DNA from: Clostridiaceae bacterium
GTDB lineage: Bacteria > Bacillota > Clostridia > Lachnospirales > Lachnospiraceae
Direction of reading: 5' to 3'
Assembly (NCBI GenBank): GCA_910575795.1
Contig: CAJTGE010000003.1
Coordinates: 125,043-189,042 of the forward strand
Length of the DNA: 64,000 nt
Below the pieces are notes generated by a model. That model was given only the letters and a program-made list of their open reading frames with translations. It was not told the DNA's origin and ran no database searches. Each line of letters starts with the position of its first letter. Position 1 is the first letter of the stretch. The position numbers and the translations under genes were made by a program. This document shows, in pieces, positions 60,115 through 64,000 of the stretch.

Positions 60115-60663
60115 TTATCTAACCAGCCAGAACTCCGGACGAACCCCGCCAGAGTCCGAGGCGTTGGAGAAGTTCGTACCGCCATAGCCGTTCACAAAAG
60201 CGAAATAAGCCGAAGAAACGCTTTCTTTTGTAGCATTGCGGAGCCACCACCAGCACCAGTCATCTTCAAAGTCGCAGACACGGTTTCCGCGCCGCTTCAT
60301 CATCTCAAACTGCTCGTCATTATCCGGCTCAAAGTTTTCATAGAAATCGTCATGACCGAATACCTCGCCGTATGTAGGAAGCGTGATCTCCGTCACCTTG
60401 TTTCTCAGCTTATCCGGGAACGCCCGAAGAACAACTTCATTCAGCCACCGTTTCATGTCCGAACCATCGAACCCGCCCTTATTGATATTGGATTCATTCA
60501 TCGGATGCCGGGCAACGACCTCATCGAACAGGAAGAGAATCCCCTTGTCCGTTACCTTCTGGGCGGTTGCCGTAAACCTGCCGAAGCCGTGAAGCTTTAC
60601 ATTGATCTGATCTCCTACGCAGATTTCGTTTGTTTTGAACTGCACCTTTCTTGCTACCTTCAT
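60115..60663 (-). CDS. C-type-lectin-like variable protein (DGR target), gene 1
   Basis: 182 residues from MKVARKVQFKTN (ribosome site AAAGGAG); the longer frame runs into the neighbouring gene. KEITLPTYGEVFG-like and GVRPEFWLVR features and WWWLRNATK with SSAYFAFV place it in the DUF6273/C-type lectin-like fold used as diversified ligand-binding protein. The last 28 codons form a variable repeat shared with the gene at 60738. No signal peptide or membrane segment. It could be a virion or surface binding protein, which is inference. Confidence 0.8.
   Translation of the reverse strand: MKVARKVQFKTNEICVGDQINVKLHGFGRFTATAQKVTDKGILFLFDEVVARHPMNESNINKGGFDGSDMKRWLNEVVLRAFPDKLRNKVTEITLPTYGEVFGHDDFYENFEPDNDEQFEMMKRRGNRVCDFEDDWCWWWLRNATKESVSSAYFAFVNGYGGTNFSNASDSGGVRPEFWLVR
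60135..60218 (-). repeat. Variable repeat 1 of a diversity-generating retroelement
   Basis: 84 bases. Plus-strand 60135-60162 (28 bases, GC-rich) and 60199-60218 (20 bases) are identical to copy 2. Between them are 12 codons, of which 10 differ from copy 2, every change at the first or second codon position, none at the third. GCCTCGGACTCTGG lies at the 3' end as the likely initiation-of-mutagenic-homing part. Confidence 0.85.
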
Positions 60664-60717
60664 AATTTTTCTCCTTTTCATTTTAGATTTGTTTGTTAAA
60701 TGCGCAAAAATATAAAA

Positions 60718-60734
60718 CCGCCCACAAGGGGCGG
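60718..60734 (-). promoter_or_regulatory. Hairpin 3 bases after lectin-like gene 2
   Basis: Same 17 bases as at 60095: stem CCGCCC / GGGCGG with loop CTTGT, then TTTTATATTTTTG, in the same place relative to the stop codon. Confidence 0.8.
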
Positions 60735-60737
60735 AGA

Positions 60738-61286
60738 TTAACCTAACCGAAATACCGGACGAACCCCGCCAGAGTCCGAGGCGTCGCGGCAGGTCGCAGA
60801 GCCATCGTAGGCCACATAAGCGAAATAAGCCGAAGAAAACTCTAATTTGTTCTGCAACCATCCCCACTCATAGGCTTCGCCCTCGCGGATTGCGATACGA
60901 TTCTTGCGGTCTGTCATAAGAGGCCATTGTTTCTTGCCGCTTGACTCGTAACCATCGACATCACCAAAGAATTCTTCCGCATACGGGATACGAAGCAGAT
61001 CGCCGTTCTTAAAAGGAACCATCATATTCCTGACGGACTCAAAAATTGCCAGGACACTGTTCTTCTGAAGCTCCGTGCGTAAATCACTTGCCTCATAACC
61101 GCCCTCGTTCGTGTTCTCCCGATTCATCTTAAAAGGCTCATCAAGATACTGGTCCAGAAGAAAGAGCGCCCCCTTTTTAGTAACTTTCTGACAGGTCGCC
61201 GTATACTTTCCGATCTCAATCTGATCGCCAACCTTAAACTCACCTGCTGCCTGAATTGATACTTCCTGTTTTCTTAATGCTTTCAT
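60738..61286 (-). CDS. C-type-lectin-like variable protein (DGR target), gene 2
   Basis: 182 residues, the same length as its partner. FKVGDQIEIGKYTATCQKVT, then GALFLLDQYLDEPFKMNREN, ASDLRTELQKN and LRIPYAEEFFGDVDGYES, ending in SSAYFAYV and GVRPVFRLG. The middle is shared at the level of fold and motifs (GG-x-ASDL/SDM; EFFGD/EVFGH) while the last part is nearly identical in DNA except for the variable codons. Same family as gene 1. Confidence 0.8.
   Translation of the reverse strand: MKALRKQEVSIQAAGEFKVGDQIEIGKYTATCQKVTKKGALFLLDQYLDEPFKMNRENTNEGGYEASDLRTELQKNSVLAIFESVRNMMVPFKNGDLLRIPYAEEFFGDVDGYESSGKKQWPLMTDRKNRIAIREGEAYEWGWLQNKLEFSSAYFAYVAYDGSATCRDASDSGGVRPVFRLG
60755..60838 (-). repeat. 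Variable repeat 2 of a diversity-generating retroelement
   Basis: 84 bases, same boundaries as copy 1. Codon pairs (copy 1/copy 2) are TTT/TAT, GTG/GTG, AAC/GCC, GGC/TAC, TAT/GAT, GGC/GGC, GGT/TCT, ACG/GCG, AAC/ACC, TTC/TGC, TCC/CGC, AAC/GAC. A template with AAT or AAC in the variable slots explains all pairs. Confidence 0.85.
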
Positions 61287-61299
61287 CTTTTTTCTCCTT

Positions 61300-61602
61300 T
61301 CATTTCATCGCATTTAGGATGTCTAAAATATCAGTTGCCACTTCATATGCCACAGAGAAAATTTGGGCATCGTTCTTATTATCGTGATCCATTATTGCAA
61401 AGCTTTTCATCTTAATGCTAAAATCAGCAACTGCATCAATGGATTCTTGAAAAGTCGATGCCTCTTTAACAAGTTTCAAAATCTCTCCTGCGGCGAATCT
61501 TGAAAAACTTACTTGCCTGAAATAATACTCAGGCCAGTTTCTTTGAGGATCTGTCAAATCATAAATATAATCCTCGATAGCCGATGTAACACGATTGTCC
61601 AT
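61300..61602 (-). CDS. Hypothetical 100-residue helical protein
   Basis: MDNRVTSAIEDYIYDLTDPQ, then AAGEILKLVKEASTFQESID and an all-helical end. AGGAGGAT precedes the start. It lies next to the lectin-like genes and is an all-helical small protein, which is the general shape of DGR accessory (Avd) proteins, but it is acidic rather than basic, so I do not claim that. Confidence 0.6.
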   Translation of the reverse strand: MDNRVTSAIEDYIYDLTDPQRNWPEYYFRQVSFSRFAAGEILKLVKEASTFQESIDAVADFSIKMKSFAIMDHDNKNDAQIFSVAYEVATDILDILNAMK

Positions 61603-61618
61603 AATATCCTCCTGCAAA

Positions 61619-61646
61619 CAGAAAAGAAGAGTCCCTGTTAGGACTC
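61619..61646 (-). terminator. UAACA-loop terminator with stop codon in the loop
   Basis: Coding strand GAGTCC - TAACAG - GGACTC then TTCTTTTCTG. The TAA is the stop codon of the gene at 61638-61805. Confidence 0.8.
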
Positions 61647-61805
61647 CTCGTCTTCTTTATCTCTTTTGGCAATCGCTTCATTGACCTTTTCATCGATCTT
61701 TTCGTTCATCTGCTGGTCTTTAACCCAATCGGACAACAAATTCGCCGCTAATCCAACTACGGTTACTACCGTTCCAAGAACTTTAATGATACTGCTTTTT
61801 CCCAT
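61638..61805 (-). CDS. 55-residue membrane-associated protein
   Basis: MGKSSIIKVLGTVVTVVGLA then ANLLSDWVKDQQMNEKIDEK and EAIAKRDKEDEES. A hydrophobic start and charged helix. AAAGGAGGT lies 8 bases ahead. Again a unit with a 25-bp element (61824) and a terminator whose loop holds the stop. Confidence 0.65.
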   Translation of the reverse strand: MGKSSIIKVLGTVVTVVGLAANLLSDWVKDQQMNEKIDEKVNEAIAKRDKEDEES

Positions 61806-61823
61806 AAAGCGTTACCTCCTTTC

Positions 61824-61848
61824 CATAATAGTGATTGTAAATTTTGCG
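61824..61848 (-). promoter_or_regulatory. 25-bp element, copy 5
   Basis: CGCAAAATTTACA then ATCACTATTATG on the coding strand, starting 3 bases past the stop of the gene at 61851, with GGAAAGGAGG following directly. Confidence 0.65.
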
Positions 61849-61850
61849 AT

Positions 61851-62060
61851 TTAGAAATATGTTACGGTGAGTCTATGGTTTCCATCGACAATACGCCATA
61901 TCTCGCCGTTCTTCCTGGCAAGCCTTATCATGGTTTTCTGATACTGCCTTTTGCCGCTGTCTACGCCGAGCTTGTATGCGATAAGCCCGGTTACAAATAT
62001 GATCCCAGCACCTACTGCAATATCCATAACATCGTGCTTTGTTAATTTTGTATCTTCCAT
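61851..62060 (-). CDS. 69-residue membrane protein
   Basis: MEDTKLTKHDVMDIAVGAGI, then IFVTGLIAYKLGVDSGKRQY as one helix and basic part, ending GEIWRIVDGNHRLTVTYF. Member of an operon with the DUF6353-like gene. Function unknown. Confidence 0.65.
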   Translation of the reverse strand: MEDTKLTKHDVMDIAVGAGIIFVTGLIAYKLGVDSGKRQYQKTMIRLARKNGEIWRIVDGNHRLTVTYF

Positions 62061-62064
62061 AACG

Positions 62065-62859
62065 TCAATCCTCCCCTACTATTTCTTCGAGTAATTCCGC
62101 TCCAAACTGCTGCGGTTCATATCCTGAAATAATTACACATTCAAGATTGTCTTCGAGAACGGTTTTTCGATTGTCAAAATCAAGCCACATTTCGCCGCCC
62201 TCATAAATCTCCTGTAAATTCCATCCCATCTCGTTGCCAAGCTCAATCCCGTTAATACCAAGGAACTCATAATACTCGTTTAGAGTGCAATATCCACGGA
62301 GCTGAAGATTACGGTTGATATGATACTGAGCGTTAATAACCGCTGCCATAGTCGTATTAAAATATCTTTTGGAGAACATGTCATAGCACAGAATACGCTC
62401 GCTCTCTGTATCCATATCCATGTTATATATCTGATACCCCCAACCACCATCAGCCACCATTGCGTCTTTAGCCATTTCAGCACAGATTTTATCGTCCGCA
62501 TCCGCCCCATAGACCTTTTTAGCTGCCTGGCGATATTGCTTGTATGATTCGTTTACCATAGCATAGGCGCTGGATAACGCCGCCTGATTACGCTTATCTA
62601 AAACACCGATACCAATGATACAAGCGATTGTGGAGGCACCAACCAAAACCGGCGGAATATAACACTTCCAAGTTGCCTCTATAAGTTCCTGAGGGGTCAA
62701 CTTATCTGTTTTTACCTCGTCTTTCTTAGCTTTAATCAGCACCATAGCTTTTGGTGTAGCCTGTACTGATAATACGGCAGTACCAACCACGCCGATTGCT
62801 CCTAAACAAGTTAGGATTGTTGGGGACGCTTTTCGCAGTCCCAGTTGCAGTTTGTTCAT
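62065..62859 (-). CDS. DUF6353-like membrane protein (264 residues)
   Basis: RKASPTILTCLGAIGVVGTA, then VLSVQATPKAMVLIKAKKDE, TPQELIEATWKCYIPPVLVG, a second helix, DKRNQAALSSAYAMVNESYK and GINGIELGNEMGWNLQEIYE. Same arrangement as the paralogues at 59291 and 56152. The membrane part binds neither DNA nor cofactors visibly. Three copies in one phage suggest hetero-oligomers or host-range specialisation. Confidence 0.8.
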   Translation of the reverse strand: MNKLQLGLRKASPTILTCLGAIGVVGTAVLSVQATPKAMVLIKAKKDEVKTDKLTPQELIEATWKCYIPPVLVGASTIACIIGIGVLDKRNQAALSSAYAMVNESYKQYRQAAKKVYGADADDKICAEMAKDAMVADGGWGYQIYNMDMDTESERILCYDMFSKRYFNTTMAAVINAQYHINRNLQLRGYCTLNEYYEFLGINGIELGNEMGWNLQEIYEGGEMWLDFDNRKTVLEDNLECVIISGYEPQQFGAELLEEIVGED

Positions 62860-62909
62860 ACCTCTTTTTCTCCTTTCATTTTTTTGTTTTGGCTGTAGAA
62901 AAATAAAAG

Positions 62910-62996
62910 AGAAACAGATAGGACTCGAACCTATGACCTAATGAGGGGCAAATTACTACCATTCCTCATTCGCTCTACCAACTGAGCTACTGTTTC
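62910..62996 (-). tRNA. tRNA-like gene with an enlarged anticodon arm
   Basis: Acceptor GAAACAG pairs with CTGTTTC, then TA and D arm GCTC/GAGC with loop AGTTGGTA, variable part AGGTC, and T arm ATAGG - TTCGAGT - CCTAT, all standard. The anticodon arm is not: AATGAGG pairs with CCTCATT (7 bp) around a 17-base loop, 14 bases more than normal, and no regular anticodon can be named. Discriminator T, no encoded CCA. The 5' end lies 1 base after the 25-bp element at 62998. It could be a tRNA with an insertion, a decayed one or a tRNA mimic. Confidence 0.75.
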
Positions 62997-62997
62997 T

Positions 62998-63022
62998 CAT
63001 AATATGCTGTGTAATTTTTGCG
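62998..63022 (-). promoter_or_regulatory. 25-bp element, copy 6 (drives the tRNA-like gene)
   Basis: CGCAAAAATTACA then CAGCATATTATG on the coding strand, with one base between it and the tRNA-like 5' end. As no ribosome site or leader is involved, this copy points to a DNA promoter rather than a translation element. Confidence 0.75.
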
Positions 63023-63052
63023 AAAAGAAAAGAGCCGCTGTTACACGACTCC
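63023..63052 (-). terminator. UAACA-loop terminator
   Basis: Coding strand GAGTCG - TGTAACAG - CGGCTC then TTTTCTTTT, directly joined to 25-bp copy 6. It ends the gene at 63041-63334. Confidence 0.8.
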
Positions 63053-63334
63053 TAATTTGTTGCTGCTATAAAATATAATTTTTTTACCAAGTTCTTCAGC
63101 TTTACGAATTTCATACCTTGTGCTTTCTCCAACGTAGCAATCTACGTCTACGACAAATATGGCGTCAGACATTGCAATTTTCTCTGTATGCAATTCCAAA
63201 TACCATTTCTTGTCGTGACGTTCACATCCCATCGCCGGAAATAGCACAATAAACCCCAAATCAGTAAGCTGCTGATAGACACTTACCATTTCTGTTTTAT
63301 ACTTATAGCTCCCACAAATAGTTATAATCTTCAT
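63041..63334 (-). CDS. Nucleoside 2-deoxyribosyltransferase-like protein (Rossmann-like)
   Basis: 97 residues. MKIITICGSYKYKTEMVSVY then AIFVVDVDCYVGESTRYEIR and KAEELGKKIIFY match the same GESTxxEIxxA pattern as the gene at 33607. The family includes nucleotide base exchangers and NAD-cleaving immunity relatives. Self-contained unit with 25-bp copy 7 and terminator 63023. Confidence 0.65.
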   Translation of the reverse strand: MKIITICGSYKYKTEMVSVYQQLTDLGFIVLFPAMGCERHDKKWYLELHTEKIAMSDAIFVVDVDCYVGESTRYEIRKAEELGKKIIFYSSNKLGVV

Positions 63335-63350
63335 ACAATCACGCTCCTTT

Positions 63351-63375
63351 CATTAAAGAAGTTGTAAATATAACG
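63351..63375 (-). promoter_or_regulatory. 25-bp element, copy 7
   Basis: CGTTATATTTACA then ACTTCTTTAATG on the coding strand: the only copy with CGTT at the start. It lies 6 bases after the T-tract of the terminator at 63381 and 17 bases before the ATG of the gene at 63041. Confidence 0.65.
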
Positions 63376-63380
63376 AAACA

Positions 63381-63406
63381 GAAAAGAAGAGCCCTTGTTA
63401 GGACTC
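63381..63406 (-). terminator. UAACAA-loop terminator
   Basis: Coding strand GAGTCC - TAACAA - GGGCTC then TTCTTTTCTG. Here the stop codon of the gene at 63414 lies just ahead of the stem, not in the loop. Confidence 0.8.
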
Positions 63407-63413
63407 CTCGTTT

Positions 63414-63632
63414 TTAATCAAAACCGCTTCCCTTCAATATTTTTTTGAGTTCTTCCTTGCTGAGTTCCACATCAATATCCAAATGTGCGTGTGTAGTTCC
63501 GTCGTTTACAGTGACTTTCATTTCTTTAAGCCAGATATCCATATCTACACCTAACTTCTTTTTGATAATCACCTTCGCTGCTTTCGACACAAGCGCCGTT
63601 GTGAATTTTGATATAATATTCATCTCGTCCAT
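63414..63632 (-). CDS. Conserved 72-residue protein
   Basis: MDEMNIISKFTTALVSKAAK then MKVTVNDGTTHAHLDIDVEL: helix followed by a beta-pair with ELSKEELKKILKGSG. AAAGGAG and AGAGG precede the start. Self-contained unit with 25-bp copy 8 and the terminator at 63381. Function unknown. Confidence 0.65.
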   Translation of the reverse strand: MDEMNIISKFTTALVSKAAKVIIKKKLGVDMDIWLKEMKVTVNDGTTHAHLDIDVELSKEELKKILKGSGFD

Positions 63633-63663
63633 ACCTCTTTTTCTCCTTTCGGTCTATGGTTTT

Positions 63664-63688
63664 CATAAAGGAGCGTGTATAAATTGCG
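63664..63688 (-). promoter_or_regulatory. 25-bp element, copy 8
   Basis: CGCAATTTATACA then CGCTCCTTTATG on the coding strand, immediately after the T-tract of the terminator at 63689, and 31 bases before the ATG of the 72-residue gene. Confidence 0.65.
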
Positions 63689-63715
63689 AAAAGAAAAGAG
63701 CCCTTGTTAGGACTC
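63689..63715 (-). terminator. UAACAA-loop terminator with stop codon in the loop
   Basis: Coding strand GAGTCC - TAACAA - GGGCTC then TTTTCTTTTC. The TAA is the stop codon of the gene at 63707. Confidence 0.8.
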
Positions 63716-63994
63716 AATTTCTTCTAAAGTAATCCAAAGTTTTGATTTTCTAATGAGTGGCAGATACCCTACAATATCACAATACTCGTCAATTTTATAC
63801 TTACAGTATGGGAACGATTTATTCGCCACATTTATAAAAGGTTGAATACGATCATATACGAGCTTACTATATTCAGGGTTAATATCTTCAATATATTCTC
63901 CGAACGCAAACTCTTTTCCCGTCACAGTCCATTCATCATTAACCACTTTTATATGCTCACGAAATATCCTCGCAACCTCATTTCGATGTTTCAT
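63707..63994 (-). CDS. Hypothetical 95-residue protein (may extend past the window)
   Basis: MKHRNEVARIFREHIKVVND then YDRIQPFINVANKSFPYCKY and LWITLEEIES. Helical with one beta region. The frame is open to the window edge, so the ATG at 63992-63994 is a best guess without its ribosome site in view. It ends in the shared IES-stop-in-terminator arrangement. Confidence 0.6.
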   Translation of the reverse strand: MKHRNEVARIFREHIKVVNDEWTVTGKEFAFGEYIEDINPEYSKLVYDRIQPFINVANKSFPYCKYKIDEYCDIVGYLPLIRKSKLWITLEEIES

Positions 63995-64000
63995 AAATTC

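Noticed and set aside
31244-63688. Reading the 25-bp elements as sigma-A promoters
   Set aside because: The TTTACA-like and TTTAAT-like parts are about 5 bases apart, not 17, and no -35 box lies at the right distance upstream of the closing TTWAT.
54000-64000. A DGR reverse transcriptase, template repeat or Avd protein near the lectin-like genes
   Set aside because: No protein shows RT motifs (such as a YxDD box with the DGR-type SQ motif), and I found no third copy of the shared 20 or 28 bases. The small helical protein at 61300 is acidic and not Avd-like.
1-64000. Stop-codon reassignment, as in some gut phages with suppressor tRNAs
   Set aside because: All three stops end genes at sensible positions with ribosome sites following, and no gene is interrupted by in-frame TAG or TGA. 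The tRNA-like gene has no recognisable suppressor anticodon.

Overview
The window is most of the genome of a temperate-type, long-tailed (siphovirus) phage or prophage of an anaerobic gut Firmicute, most likely a Clostridia/Lachnospiraceae host. The signs are a class III (oxygen-sensitive) ribonucleotide reductase with its activase, strong AAAGGAG-type ribosome binding sites before nearly every gene, moderate GC by eye, and structural proteins of the HK97 lineage typical of Clostridia phages. Apart from one recombinase gene at the left edge, every gene runs on the minus strand, so transcription goes from right to left. The standard genetic code is used: TAA, TAG and TGA all end genes.

Layout, left to right. 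1-3050: the C-terminal part of a large serine recombinase (+), convergent with two minus-strand genes of unknown function. This block abuts a tail gene that stops early. 3068-26573: the late module (baseplate proteins, a 2,744-residue tape measure protein, a four-domain endolysin placed inside the tail cluster, tail tube and connectors, a protease-capsid fusion with an internal capsid start, portal, large terminase, HNH nuclease, probable small terminase). 26574-27193: a gene-free stretch with a candidate packaging site. 27194-31164: a single-polypeptide RNA polymerase-like protein with a DFDGD active-site motif (YonO/QDE-1-like) and two small nucleases. 31343-33017: a separately promoted cargo gene and small genes. 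33040-33320: an AT-rich gap with GTGGGCA repeats in both orientations, a candidate origin or control region. 33401-45630: nucleotide metabolism (MazG-like, NrdD, NrdG, ThyX-like) mixed with many small genes, several of them one-pass membrane proteins under 60 residues. 45676-54637: replication (SF2 helicase, methylase-like protein, SSB-like protein, and one giant protein joining SF3 helicase, archaeo-eukaryotic-type primase and family B DNA polymerase). 54638-64000: membrane proteins (three DUF6353-like paralogues), a secreted SleB-like hydrolase, two C-type-lectin-like proteins and a string of small single-gene units.

The strongest unexpected signals are: (1) the two lectin-like genes (60115-60663 and 60738-61286) end in near-identical repeats that differ almost only at the first and second positions of a block of codons and are followed by the same hairpin, which is the signature of diversity-generating retroelement target genes, although no reverse transcriptase lies in the window; (2) eight copies of an exactly 25-bp element, one ending 1 nt before a tRNA-like gene, each just upstream of a small gene and often just after a terminator, which look like promoters of an unfamiliar class; (3) a candidate polymerase to read them, the DFDGD protein; (4) an AAATAT word that is dense on one strand of the 33-64 kb half and nearly absent from the 3-31 kb half and from the opposite strand; (5) the one-protein helicase-primase-polymerase.

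A plausible reading, which is inference, is that host polymerase starts early expression, the phage's own polymerase (perhaps carried in the virion, given the N-terminal tag it shares with head-region proteins) transcribes the 25-bp-element units, the fused replicase copies the genome with the SSB-like protein, and the two lectin-fold proteins provide a variable binding surface.
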